Shown piece after piece: positions 49,008-58,354 of a stretch of DNA of 64,000 nt. The notes under the pieces are model-generated. The model searched no databases. It was given only the letters and a program-made list of their open reading frames with translations, and had not been told where the DNA came from. The stretch's first letter is position 1. Each line of letters starts with the position of its first letter. The position numbers were made by a program, and so were the translations under genes. Source of the stretch: Arthrobacter nitroguajacolicus_D (GTDB lineage: Bacteria > Actinomycetota > Actinomycetes > Actinomycetales > Micrococcaceae); assembly GCF_031455195.1 (NCBI RefSeq), contig NZ_JAVDSH010000004.1, positions 248,001 to 312,000 on the forward strand, in the 5' to 3' direction.

Positions 49008-50990
49008 TCAGCCTGCTGCGGTGAGGAACGACTTCAAGAGCGGCCCGCTGGTGGTCGCACCGAGCCCACCGTCCTCCACAAACACGGCGACGGCCAGGTC
49101 ACCGTGCGTGGCGACGATCCACGCATGTGTTTTGGGAGGATCGTCGTTGCCGAACTCTGCTGTTCCCGTCTTCGCCCCGACGGGGAGTCCGGGTACCTGT
49201 GCCAGGAAGCCGGCGTGGCCGGAGGTCACTACGGCACGCATCATGTCAGCCAACGAAGCGGCTTCTTCCTTGGTAATCGGTTTGGTGGATGCCGGAGACG
49301 CCGGGAGGGCGCTGGCCGTGGCTGAGTCCGGCGACGGCGATGCGCTGCCACTTTCCGTCGGAGCAGCACTGGCGCCGGAGTCCTGGGCAGCGTCGGCGTT
49401 GAGAACCAGCTGGGGTGAAACCGGAGCGCCGTTGGCAACAGAAGCGGCCATGACAGCGGCTGAGAGCGGCGAGAACAGCACCTTGCCCTGGCCGATCATG
49501 GAGGCAGCGTGCTCAGTGCCTTCAGCAGCACCGGGGACCGATCCCAGGAACGCGTCGGCGCCAAGCTTGGGGGCTTCCACGGCCACTCCGAGGGCCTGGG
49601 CTGCAGACTCAAGCTGGTCCTGGCTAACGGTATCGCGGGCATTGATGAAGGCTGTGTTGCACGAGTGCGCGAAGGCGTCACGCAGGGCCACGGTACCCAG
49701 CGATCCCGCCGGGTACCCCTCTGCGTTCTTGAAGGTGCGCCCATCAACGGTGACCGTCGGAGTGCACTCCACCTTGGAATCGGGCGTTGCACCGTTTCGG
49801 AACATCGCCAGCGAATCAACAATCTTGAACGTGGAGCCCGGTGCGTACTGTCCCAACATTGCTGTGTTGTAACCGTTGCTGCCCGGGCCTGAGGCGGCGG
49901 CGAGAACGGCACCGGTGGAGGGTTTCAGCGCCACGATCGCCGAGGCTGGCCCAACTTTAGCCAGTGTTTCCTCTGCCAATTGCTGGAGTTTCAGGTCAAG
50001 GGTGGTCTTGAGCGTGGTGCCCGGTGCGGGGAGGGAGGAGAAGAAGACTTTGGTACCGGGGGTCTCACCCTGGGACTTGGCGCTGGCAATGACCTCCACG
50101 CCATCCTTGCCGCGGAGGAGGGAGTCGTACTTCTGCTGCAGCCCACCCGTTCCAGTGGTGTCCCCGGCTCGCAGCGCGCCGTTGGACTTCTCGATCTGCT
50201 CTGCGCTGGCTTGGCCAACGCTACCCAACAGAGCACGGGCGAAAGTCCTGGTGGGAGCCAGGGCCATGGAGTCAAGGATGCTGACGCCACCGACGATGGC
50301 GTTGATCTTGGCTTCGGTGATGTCGGTTGTGTAGGCGCGGAGGACGAGGCCTTCCACGAACGCTTGCGGGCCGGAGGCGGCAACCTGCTTGGCGTACTCT
50401 TCAGCATCCAACCCGAGCAGGGCGGCCATGGCCCGCGCCGAAGCGTCGGCTTGTTCGGCCGGAACCTTGGTTTTGTCGATGCCCACCCGGAACACGGGCC
50501 GGTCTTCGACGATCGGGGCATCGCCGGCACCCAGGATCTGGCCGCGTTGGGCCGCAACTGTCTTTACGGAGAGCGTCTCGCCATCGGAGAGCTGGGGCGC
50601 CAAAAGTGCGGGATTCCACTGAACCGCCCATTTTCCGGAGGACTTCTTCAGCGTGGCATCGGAGGTGTACTCCCATTTGGCAGAGCCGACGTTCCAGCTG
50701 TAGTTCAGGGGGAACGTGGCGGTGTCGCCGTCGAGTTTCACGTCGCCGGACTGCACCGACGGTTTGGCGCCGAGGCCTTCGAAAACGGCTTTGAGTTCAT
50801 CGTTGGCCGCGGCAGCGTCCTTGCCGTCGACGGCGAGCGAACCGACGTCGAGGGCTTCCAGGGACGACGCCAGCTGCTTGGCTGCAGCTTCAGCGCCAGC
50901 CCTGCCATCATCGCAGGCGGCCAGCGAGCCAGCCATCACTAAAGTCAGTACTCCAAAGACCAGGTTTCTCATTTTCCCCATTTGCGACAT
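49008..50990 (-). CDS. Class B penicillin-binding protein, lipoprotein-anchored, MecA_N type
   Basis: A 660-residue transpeptidase. The N-terminal MRNLVFGVLTLVMAGSLAAC is a lipoprotein signal with lipobox LAAC. An NTF2-like MecA_N domain (about 25-140) is followed by a dimerisation domain (about 145-310) and a transpeptidase domain with SxxK at Ser386 (APGSTFK), SCN at Ser443 (HSCNTAF) and KTG at Lys607 (GAKTGTAEF). The segment SGASAAPTESGSASPSPDSA near residue 540 is a low-complexity insertion in the catalytic domain. It cross-links peptidoglycan outside the membrane. MecA_N-type PBPs often have low beta-lactam affinity. Confidence 0.92.
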   Translation of the reverse strand: MSQMGKMRNLVFGVLTLVMAGSLAACDDGRAGAEAAAKQLASSLEALDVGSLAVDGKDAAAANDELKAVFEGLGAKPSVQSGDVKLDGDTATFPLNYSWNVGSAKWEYTSDATLKKSSGKWAVQWNPALLAPQLSDGETLSVKTVAAQRGQILGAGDAPIVEDRPVFRVGIDKTKVPAEQADASARAMAALLGLDAEEYAKQVAASGPQAFVEGLVLRAYTTDITEAKINAIVGGVSILDSMALAPTRTFARALLGSVGQASAEQIEKSNGALRAGDTTGTGGLQQKYDSLLRGKDGVEVIASAKSQGETPGTKVFFSSLPAPGTTLKTTLDLKLQQLAEETLAKVGPASAIVALKPSTGAVLAAASGPGSNGYNTAMLGQYAPGSTFKIVDSLAMFRNGATPDSKVECTPTVTVDGRTFKNAEGYPAGSLGTVALRDAFAHSCNTAFINARDTVSQDQLESAAQALGVAVEAPKLGADAFLGSVPGAAEGTEHAASMIGQGKVLFSPLSAAVMAASVANGAPVSPQLVLNADAAQDSGASAAPTESGSASPSPDSATASALPASPASTKPITKEEAASLADMMRAVVTSGHAGFLAQVPGLPVGAKTGTAEFGNDDPPKTHAWIVATHGDLAVAVFVEDGGLGATTSGPLLKSFLTAAG

Positions 50991-51094
50991 TATGCCCCGT
51001 TCCACCGACAGTTTCTTGTCGTGCCCGGCCAGCGGACAGCCGCCGCTTGCCCCCTGGGGAGAGGCGGCAAACGGCGGCCGTCAGGACATGCGCG

Positions 51095-54000
51095 CTAGGG
51101 AGCGCAGGTGAACTTCGCATCACCCCACACACCGTGGGCGCCGTTGATGGAACCGGACGGATCCACCACCAGCTCCACATATGCCGCCCCGGTGAGGTCC
51201 ACTGTCACGGATTCAGGAGCGAACCCCGGCGTGTACGTGCGCGACTGGTATTTGTTCACGCCGTCGGCGTTGACCTTGAAAATGATGTTGCCGCCGAAGC
51301 CGCTCTCAAGGCCCACCTGCGAGGTGAACGAGGAACACTTGCCACCAAGGTAATAGGTGATCTTTGATGCTGCGTGCACACCAAGGCCCTTGCTGAACAC
51401 GGGCTCCTTGCCTGTAGCGGGATCCGTGTAATTCACTGCCAGCGGCTTGTCCGGGGACGACGCCGAGTCCTTGTTGGCCACGTTCTTGCCGATCACGCCG
51501 TAGCCGTTCAGCGCCTGGACCCACGGGGTTTCAGAGGCATACACGGAGCCGACAGGAACACTTGGCAACGGCTGCGAGGTCACCTTCCAGTCGAAGAACT
51601 TCACCCGGGTATCCGTTGGCAGCGTGACCGATGCCAGCTCCTTGGTGGGATTGAGCCGCACTGTGTTGGAGAACGCTTGGTACTTGTATTGCGTGTACTC
51701 CGGCGACGGGCCGGAGGCATTGTTGCGGCCCTGTTCCGAGACCGCCAGCACGGCTCCGTTGAGTACCGAAGGCTGCAGCCAGTTGGGGAAGAAGATGGAC
51801 TGCTGCTCTGAGGAGCCGTCCGCGTACGTCAGGGTCAGTGTGGGGCTGGTGCCGTTACCTACCGCGGCGGATCCGAGGACGGCAAGATGCGTACCTTTGC
51901 CCTTGACTGAGATGGTTTGCGCGGAAAGGGCCACGGAGTTGGGGACATCCGGTCCCGCGGCCGGCCAGGTGTAGTCCACCTGTGTGGGCTTACCGGCATC
52001 AACAGTGACCGTGCTGCCTGGTCGGACGCCGCCGGCCGGGACCGTGGCCGCAGCCAGCTGCTCGGCAGCGAAGGTGGCACCGCCGCCGTCGAAGTTTCCG
52101 AGCGCCTTGCCCGCCACTGTGGTGACCGAAACGGTGTTGTAGGCAGCGGCCAGTGAGCCGTAGGCGACGTAGATCTGGTTGCCACCGGTCACCGACTGGT
52201 TCGAGCCAGACGCAGAGTACGACGCCGATACCCGCACGGTCTGTTGGCCCGCCTTTGCGCTGGAGCCGGGTTTGATGACGAAGGTGGCAGTGGCTGTTGC
52301 TCCACCTTGGACTGTGGCTGCGGTTGCACCGGAGGACGAAACCACGGCCCACCCCTCGGGCAGGACAGGAGTCAGGACCACGTTGGTCTTGGCTTTGGCT
52401 CCGGTGTTCACGAACGCGGCAGTGACTGTTGTCTCCTGGTCCTGGAAAACCTGCTGCCCGGTGGTCACGCGGACTTCGGCCGCGGTGTCCTCCTGGCTCT
52501 TGCCGCCTAGAGGACCGGCTTGCTGGAGCTGGACCGTGGCTGACTGGTTGGAAGCGATGGAGCCGGTCTTGACCCAGATGGTGCCGTTGTTGGCCTCATC
52601 GAAGAACCAGCCTGTGGTTGCAGCGGCATAGGCGGCCTGGGTTGGGAGCTGGCTGAGCTTGGTGCCACCGATCTTCACGTCCTTGGGAGCTGCGCCCGCG
52701 TGGACTTTCAGTTCATAGGGCCGGGCTGCTGCCTTGCCGGTGTACTCGCCCTTCCGCTCACCGATGGATACCTTGACACTGCTGTTGCCCTTGCCTGGCG
52801 CATCTACTGCGAAGAGCTGGCTTGAGGACTTCCCGTCCTTGAATTCGCGGGTGACCTTGTCGTCCTCGTACAGCGTGAACGAGTCCTGGCCTTGGGCATA
52901 GACGTCCAGGGTGATCATGGAATCTTCGGGAACCAAGGAGGCATTGCGGGCCACGATGCCTTGTGGGATCACCGATCCGGCACGAACGAATACCGGGAGC
53001 TTGTCCAGCGGCGCGTTGTAGCCGTTGAGGATCTGGCCGCCCTGGTAGAGCTTGCCGGTCCAGTAGTCCACCCACTGCTGGCCGGCGGGGAGGAAGATGC
53101 CGTTGCGGACATCGGTTTGGGTAAAGACAGGTGCCACCAGGAAATCGGAGCCGAGCATGAACTGGTTGTTGGCCTCAGCACCGTAGGACCACTGCTGGTC
53201 CGGGAATTCCAGGGCCATGGAGCGCATCATCGACACACCGCTGGTGGAGGATTCCTGGGCAAGCGTGTAGATGAAGGGCATGAGCTGCTGCCGCAGTTGG
53301 AGGTACTGGCGGTTGATGGCTGTGGCTTGGTCACCGTAGAGCCATGGACGCTTGTCCGTAGCCGCCCAGCCGGACATGGAGTACAGCGCGGGGGCGAAGG
53401 CCTTCCACTGGAGGTCGCGGACGTACGATTCGGCCGAACCGCCGAAGATCCCGTCGACGTCGCCCGTGGTGAACGCCAAACCCGAGTTTCCCGCCCCGGT
53501 GAGGGCCGAGACCTGCCAGCGAACGGCGTCGAGGTTTCCCGAATGGTCACCGGTCCACTGCATGCCGCAACGCTGGGCCCCCGCCCAACCCTCCACCATC
53601 AAGGAGGTGCCGCGCGCATTGGAGTACTGCTCGATGCCATCATGGGCAGCTTCGCAACCGGTGAGTGCCTGGCGGTAGCCCTGGCCAACCCATGCAACGT
53701 CGAGCTTGCGGAGCCGGACGCCGGCCTCGCCCACTTCGTACTCCTGGTTGGTCAGGGAGCGCTGGGTCCAGAGGCCAACCTTGAGGTCGGTTTCTTCCTC
53801 GATGTTGCTCACGGTTTTCGGGAGTTGCTGATATTCGCAGCCGTAACCGTCGTTGACCAGCATCCAGCCAGCGGGCATGTCGTTTTCAACGAACTTCCGT
53901 GCCGTTTTGATGGCGTCGGGCGTGCGCTGCTTGGCACCGTCGGGGTCGCCGTAGCCGGAGGAGGAATAGCCCGGGTTGGAGCGGTTGTAGCAGTCGGCGT

Positions 54001-54937
54001 CGCCGTATTCCAGGGCGTAGACCGGGGGCATCATCGGCTTGCCGGTCAGCGTGGTGTACGCGCCAAGGGCCTGTTTGTAGTCGCCCACGAAATAGTAGGC
54101 ATCGAAGCGCTTTTCCTCGTGCGTGGTGGTGGGCTGGTCCTTAAAATCGTAGGAGCCGCGGGCGAACGTGTCGCGGAGGACACCGTAACCCTTTGAGGAC
54201 ATGTAGTACGGCACGGCGTTGGGGTAGCCGTCGTCATCCCAGTCGAAGTTCTTGGCGATATTGATCAGGGCGCCGGTGTGCACGGAGCGGCCGTTCTGCA
54301 TGCCGCCGCCGATGAACTGCTCGCCGTCCTGCTGTGCAAGGTGCTGCGTGGCCGAGTTGGTTCCGAAAGTGATGGGCGCCGATTCTTCCATCACCAGTGA
54401 GCCGTCGGCCCGGGCCACGCGGAGTTGGGTGGTGGACTTCTTGATCGCCACCGTAATCTTGGCCGTCTTCAAGTGCAGCCAGTCGCCGTCGACGACGGTG
54501 GGCGTGGTGCCGGGAAATTTGTCTTTGCCCACCACGATGTTGGCGGTCCTGGCCGGGTCGCCTTGGTCGGTATTGGCGGGGTCCGTGAACATTCCGCTTG
54601 GATCAGCTTCCAGGCGGAAGGTGCCGCCGTCCAGGAACGTGACCCGGATGCCGCCTTTGCCGGTGGAAAGATCGACGACGTTGCCGGACTGGCTAAATCC
54701 GGTCACCGCACCGAGAGGTACTCCGGCGGCGTCTACAGGTACTTCGGGGGTGACGGCTTTGACGGTGGCGGGGTCGCCCGGTGCGGAATTTGCGGCCGTT
54801 GCGAAGGTCAGGGCGGGGATGGTCCCTGCGAGGAGGAGCGAGGCAAGGCCGAGCGATGCGGCCTTCCTGACTAACTTTCTGGCGCGTCCGGTGCTGTTGG
54901 GAGCAGCGCCGGACAGGCCAAAGGAGGGTGCGGACAT
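51095..54937 (-). CDS. Large secreted GH31 glycosidase with NEW3 and NPCBM domains
   Basis: A 1,280-residue exported enzyme. The signal peptide (about 1-52) contains KAASLGLASLLLAGTIPALT. A GH31 N-terminal domain precedes the barrel (about 230-560), where the likely nucleophile is Asp413 in KLDVAWVGQG and the acid/base Asp464 in QWTGDHSGN. The pattern WDDDGYPNAVPYYMSSKGYG is typical of GH31. Beta-sandwich parts follow, then a NEW3-type domain near 825-900 (VTAAFVNTGAKAKTNVVLTP) and a C-terminal NPCBM-like carbohydrate-binding domain (about 1140-1280). The barrel resembles GH31 alpha-galactosidases more than alpha-glucosidases; this specificity is inferred. Confidence 0.9.
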   Translation of the reverse strand: MSAPSFGLSGAAPNSTGRARKLVRKAASLGLASLLLAGTIPALTFATAANSAPGDPATVKAVTPEVPVDAAGVPLGAVTGFSQSGNVVDLSTGKGGIRVTFLDGGTFRLEADPSGMFTDPANTDQGDPARTANIVVGKDKFPGTTPTVVDGDWLHLKTAKITVAIKKSTTQLRVARADGSLVMEESAPITFGTNSATQHLAQQDGEQFIGGGMQNGRSVHTGALINIAKNFDWDDDGYPNAVPYYMSSKGYGVLRDTFARGSYDFKDQPTTTHEEKRFDAYYFVGDYKQALGAYTTLTGKPMMPPVYALEYGDADCYNRSNPGYSSSGYGDPDGAKQRTPDAIKTARKFVENDMPAGWMLVNDGYGCEYQQLPKTVSNIEEETDLKVGLWTQRSLTNQEYEVGEAGVRLRKLDVAWVGQGYRQALTGCEAAHDGIEQYSNARGTSLMVEGWAGAQRCGMQWTGDHSGNLDAVRWQVSALTGAGNSGLAFTTGDVDGIFGGSAESYVRDLQWKAFAPALYSMSGWAATDKRPWLYGDQATAINRQYLQLRQQLMPFIYTLAQESSTSGVSMMRSMALEFPDQQWSYGAEANNQFMLGSDFLVAPVFTQTDVRNGIFLPAGQQWVDYWTGKLYQGGQILNGYNAPLDKLPVFVRAGSVIPQGIVARNASLVPEDSMITLDVYAQGQDSFTLYEDDKVTREFKDGKSSSQLFAVDAPGKGNSSVKVSIGERKGEYTGKAAARPYELKVHAGAAPKDVKIGGTKLSQLPTQAAYAAATTGWFFDEANNGTIWVKTGSIASNQSATVQLQQAGPLGGKSQEDTAAEVRVTTGQQVFQDQETTVTAAFVNTGAKAKTNVVLTPVLPEGWAVVSSSGATAATVQGGATATATFVIKPGSSAKAGQQTVRVSASYSASGSNQSVTGGNQIYVAYGSLAAAYNTVSVTTVAGKALGNFDGGGATFAAEQLAAATVPAGGVRPGSTVTVDAGKPTQVDYTWPAAGPDVPNSVALSAQTISVKGKGTHLAVLGSAAVGNGTSPTLTLTYADGSSEQQSIFFPNWLQPSVLNGAVLAVSEQGRNNASGPSPEYTQYKYQAFSNTVRLNPTKELASVTLPTDTRVKFFDWKVTSQPLPSVPVGSVYASETPWVQALNGYGVIGKNVANKDSASSPDKPLAVNYTDPATGKEPVFSKGLGVHAASKITYYLGGKCSSFTSQVGLESGFGGNIIFKVNADGVNKYQSRTYTPGFAPESVTVDLTGAAYVELVVDPSGSINGAHGVWGDAKFTCAP

Positions 54938-54965
54938 GGAGGCCAACTTTCGACGAGTGACTTTT

Positions 54966-54981
54966 TGTGATCTAACTCATA
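54966..54981. promoter_or_regulatory. CRP-like site upstream of the GH31 gene
   Basis: TGTGATCTAACTCATA matches the CRP/GlxR-type pattern TGTGA-N6-TCACA with two changes in the right half, 29 bp before the ATG at 54937. cAMP-receptor control of a secreted glycosidase would be sensible; chance occurrence is possible. Confidence 0.4.
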
Positions 54982-55117
54982 GCGAAACGTGCACTAATCG
55001 TCACTGCTCGCGGTCGAAAGGTCAACCGTTTAACCAAAATTAACAAGCCAAATGGGATCTGAACCCACCCTCCAAGAGGGACTCAGTCCAACGTTTCCTG
55101 TCGCCTGGTTGGCCGGG

Positions 55118-55774
55118 TCAGCGCCCGCGGATGATCCGTCGCTGCGTCGCCACCGCAATCGCCGCCGTCCGGTTGTCTACCCCCAGCTTGGAGTAGATGT
55201 GCACCAGGTGCGTCTTCACCGTGGCCTCGGATATGAAGAGTTGCTTCGCGATCGCGCGGTTGCCCAAACCGGTAGCCAAAAGCTCAAGCAGTTCCACTTC
55301 CCTGGCGCTCAACGCGGGCGACGGGTTACGGATCCGCCCCATGAGCCGCGCCGCCACCTCCGGCGCCAGAGCGGTCTGCCCTGCTGCCGCGGAGAGGACA
55401 GCCTGCCGGATTTGCTCAGGCGGTGCGTCCTTCAACATGTACCCACTCGCACCGGCTTCAACGGCGGCGAGGATATCGGCGTCGGTGTCGTACGTGGTGA
55501 GAATCAGGACCGGGGGCGCGGGGCTTCCGGCCTCGCCCGACCTAATCTTCTGCGTTGCCGTCACGCCGTCCAGGCCTGCACCCATCTGCAGATCCATGAG
55601 GACCAAATCCACGGGCTCGCCCAGGGTGTGCAGCTTGCTCAGCTCTTCCAACGCGGCATCACCATCCGCGGCCTCCGCTACCACCGTGACGCCCGGAAAA
55701 TCCGCCAACATGGCGCGTAGGCCGGCCCTGACCACAGGGTGGTCGTCAACCAACAGAATGCGGATTTCACTCAT
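55118..55774 (-). CDS. NarL-family response regulator (ChrA-like)
   Basis: A 218-residue response regulator. Receiver: ILLVDDHPVVRAGLRAML, phosphorylated Asp in LVLMDLQMGAGLDG, Thr in ILTTYD and Lys in MLKDAPPEQ. LuxR-type HTH: LSAREVELLELLATGLGNRA with ISEATVKTHLVHIYSKLGVD. Its ATG overlaps the kinase stop by 4 bp. The system is divergent from an FtsX-type ABC exporter, the same arrangement as ChrSA with HrtBA in corynebacteria. Confidence 0.94.
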   Translation of the reverse strand: MSEIRILLVDDHPVVRAGLRAMLADFPGVTVVAEAADGDAALEELSKLHTLGEPVDLVLMDLQMGAGLDGVTATQKIRSGEAGSPAPPVLILTTYDTDADILAAVEAGASGYMLKDAPPEQIRQAVLSAAAGQTALAPEVAARLMGRIRNPSPALSAREVELLELLATGLGNRAIAKQLFISEATVKTHLVHIYSKLGVDNRTAAIAVATQRRIIRGR

Positions 55775-57051
55775 GCTGCTCCTTCCCCCGCGGGCAAAGG
55801 CACCCGGACGGCAACCACGGTTCCCTCGCCAGGAGCCGACTCGATCTCCAGGCTGCCATCCAGCGCGTCCAGCCTTTCGCGCAAACTCAAAAGCCCGACG
55901 CCGGTGCCGTCGCCGCGCACTGCGCCCACCGCCGTCGGCGGCTCAAAACCGATGCCGTCGTCGAAAACGTCCAGGGTCACCTCGGAGCCAAGGAAGGACA
56001 GGGTCACGACGGCGGCACGCGCCCGGGCGTGCGCCCATACGTTCGCGAGGGAGGCCTGGGCTGCCCGGAGCAGGGTGGTCTGGTAGGTGTTGGGAAGCTC
56101 CACGGGAGAGCCCACCAGCTCGAAGCGGCAACGCAACGCCGTACCCCGGGCAGCGGCCTCTGTTTCGGTCTTCTCGCAGAGCCGGCGCAAGGTATCCACC
56201 AGACCCGATTGCTCCAGGTCAGGCGAACGCAGCCCCCGCACGAAGCTGCGCGCCTCCGCCAGATTGGCCGAGGCCGTGTCCTGCACGATCCGCAGGCGCT
56301 CTTTTGCAGCCCCCGCATCCCCGTCATCCAAAGCTTTCTCCGCGGATCGGCCCATCAGGACGATGCTGGAGAAGCCCTGGGCAAGGGTGTCGTGGATTTC
56401 GCGGGCCAGCCGTTCGCGTTCTGCCAAGACACCGGCGTCGTGCTGCGTTTTCGCAAGTTCCGCCCGCGTCCGGCGCAGGTCTTCGGCGACGACCCGCTGG
56501 TTCTCGGCCTCAAGGAACAACGCCCGGTACGCCAACCCGGTGACCACGGCGAAGCCGGCTCCAAACACCGGCCCCAGGACCATCGCGAGCTGCAGGCCGC
56601 CGTCGGACGAGCCGCGGCTATGGAACCACAGGGCGCCGATCAGCAGGACCGTGCTTAACGCAATCGTGGGCAACGCCAGGCGCCGGGGGAGCAGGTGGAG
56701 CTGCAGGAAGAACAGGGGAAAGGCGACCCAGGCGAAGTCGCCGCTGACCAGCAGGAGCAGTAGCCACAGCAACATCACTGCGCCCAGCCACCAACCCGCG
56801 TAGCGCGTCGGATTGAAACGGGAGGGGTCGCTTGCGTGCCGTTTCTCCAGGATGGTTCCCACCAGGTACACCACTGCCAGGAGGGCAGAAAGGCCCAGGC
56901 CGGCGGCTAACGCAGTGGATGACGGCGAGCCGGCAGTGCCCACCCCGGTCAGCAGGCGAATGACGGCGACGAGCAGCAGCACGGCGAATCCGACGTGCAA
57001 GCACACGCGCAGGACGCGGAGTATCGTGGCGGCGCCGGTGGGGGACTGCAT
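55771..57051 (-). CDS. Sensor histidine kinase (ChrS/DesK-like)
   Basis: A 426-residue kinase starting MQSPTGAATILRVLRVCLHV. About five to six membrane helices (about 15-180) form the sensor; the HisKA_3 part has RERLAREIHDTLAQGFSSIV (phosphorylated His) and the ATPase domain LRAAQASLANVWAHARA and TLDVFDDGIGFEP, then GTGVGLLSLRERLDALDGSL. The start at 57051 is preferred to an upstream in-frame codon because the family begins near there. Signal unknown; heme is a candidate because of the neighbouring exporter. Confidence 0.92.
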   Translation of the reverse strand: MQSPTGAATILRVLRVCLHVGFAVLLLVAVIRLLTGVGTAGSPSSTALAAGLGLSALLAVVYLVGTILEKRHASDPSRFNPTRYAGWWLGAVMLLWLLLLLVSGDFAWVAFPLFFLQLHLLPRRLALPTIALSTVLLIGALWFHSRGSSDGGLQLAMVLGPVFGAGFAVVTGLAYRALFLEAENQRVVAEDLRRTRAELAKTQHDAGVLAERERLAREIHDTLAQGFSSIVLMGRSAEKALDDGDAGAAKERLRIVQDTASANLAEARSFVRGLRSPDLEQSGLVDTLRRLCEKTETEAAARGTALRCRFELVGSPVELPNTYQTTLLRAAQASLANVWAHARARAAVVTLSFLGSEVTLDVFDDGIGFEPPTAVGAVRGDGTGVGLLSLRERLDALDGSLEIESAPGEGTVVAVRVPLPAGEGAA

Positions 57052-57245
57052 GCCTCCCAGCGTATCTCCGGCGCTCCCGCGCACAGCTCGAATTCCGCGC
57101 CGCACGGCCAGAATCAACCATTTGGATGACAGCCCCCTCAACCCCACGGACTCGGCCAATCCATCCACCTCCCGATGTCCAGGAGGTCCTTCGCCGGAAG
57201 AGTTGTTAATGCCGGGACCAAGCCCGCACGTACCGAAGGAATCCG

Positions 57246-58325
57246 ATGTATCTCGCCATCCGCGACATCCGTTTCGCCAAGGGCCGCTTTGCGCTCATGG
57301 GCAGCGTCGTCGCCCTGATCACTTTGCTGCTCGTGATGTTGTCCGGGCTGACGGCCGGACTGGGCAACCAGTCGACGTCGGCCATTGCATCGCTGCCCGC
57401 GCAGCAGATCGTCTTCGGGGCTCCTGCCGGTGGTGACCCCAAGGCGTCGTATACCGAGTCCGAAGTTTCCACCGCCCAACTTGAGACATGGCGGGAACAG
57501 CCCGGCGTCGCTTCAGCGCAGGCAATGGGAATCAGCCAGACGCGTTTCCAGTCCCTGGGTGAGGGTGGCACTCCGAGTGGTACAGCGAACGTCGCCGTCT
57601 TTGGCGGCTCCATTGCCCCTCAACCCGTCGAGGATGGGACGGTGGTTGTCGGCGAAACCTTGGCGAAGGACCTGTCACTGATCCCCGGTAGCCGAGTGAG
57701 TGTAGGCGGTACCGACCTCACCGTCTCGTCCGTTGTGGAGGATCAGTGGTACTCCCATACCGGCGTTGTTTGGACCACCCTGGACACCTGGCGGTCCATC
57801 GGGCATGCGGCCCCGGGCACGGCTACCGTCCTGGCCGTAAAGTACGACGCCGGAACCTCCTTGGACGTCGACGCCGCCAACGCGTCGGCTGGCACCGTCA
57901 GTACGGATCCCGTTGGCTCCTTCCAGGCCTTGGCCTCATACAAGAGCGAAAACGGTTCGCTCATGCTGATGCAGGCCTTCCTGTACGGCATCTCCGCGTT
58001 GGTGATCGTGGCCTTCCTGACCGTGTGGACGGTGCAACGGACCCGCGATATCGCAGTACTCAAAGCACTCGGCGCTTCCTCCGGCTACGTCTTGCGCGAT
58101 GCCCTTGCCCAGGCTGCCTTGGTACTGGTTTCCGGGGCCGCGGTGGGCGGTTTGTTGGGGCTTGCCGCGGGCGTCTTTGCGGCCCAGGCGGCTCCTTTCC
58201 TGATAACTCCCCTGACCACACTGCTACCGGTGACTGGAATTGTCCTGCTCGGCCTGGCAGGCGCGATTCTCGCAGTCCGAAAAGTCACCAAAGTGGACCC
58301 CCTGCTGGCCCTCGGCGGCAACTGA
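57246..58325 (+). CDS. FtsX/DevC-type ABC transporter permease (HrtB-like)
   Basis: A 359-residue permease: an N-terminal helix in RFALMGSVVALITLLLVMLS, an extracellular MacB-like domain (about 45-225), then three C-terminal helices in the FtsX fold, with VWTVQRTRDIAVLKALGASS as the family hallmark and KVTKVDPLLALGGN at the end. Size, layout and the single large periplasmic-type domain match HrtB heme exporters and DevC. GAAGGA precedes the ATG. The ATPase follows after 29 bp. Confidence 0.92.
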   Translation: MYLAIRDIRFAKGRFALMGSVVALITLLLVMLSGLTAGLGNQSTSAIASLPAQQIVFGAPAGGDPKASYTESEVSTAQLETWREQPGVASAQAMGISQTRFQSLGEGGTPSGTANVAVFGGSIAPQPVEDGTVVVGETLAKDLSLIPGSRVSVGGTDLTVSSVVEDQWYSHTGVVWTTLDTWRSIGHAAPGTATVLAVKYDAGTSLDVDAANASAGTVSTDPVGSFQALASYKSENGSLMLMQAFLYGISALVIVAFLTVWTVQRTRDIAVLKALGASSGYVLRDALAQAALVLVSGAAVGGLLGLAAGVFAAQAAPFLITPLTTLLPVTGIVLLGLAGAILAVRKVTKVDPLLALGGN

Positions 58326-58354
58326 TTCCGTACATTCCTCGAAAGGCATACAAA

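Noticed and set aside
47146..49872. A 908-codon open frame on the plus strand
   Set aside because: It runs antisense through the ABC-F and PBP genes, has no domain, and is the usual mirror of high-GC codon use. The two minus-strand genes have complete motif sets.
52892..54196. A 434-codon plus-strand frame opposite the GH31 gene
   Set aside because: It is antisense to the catalytic part of GH31, which carries the recognisable active-site residues.
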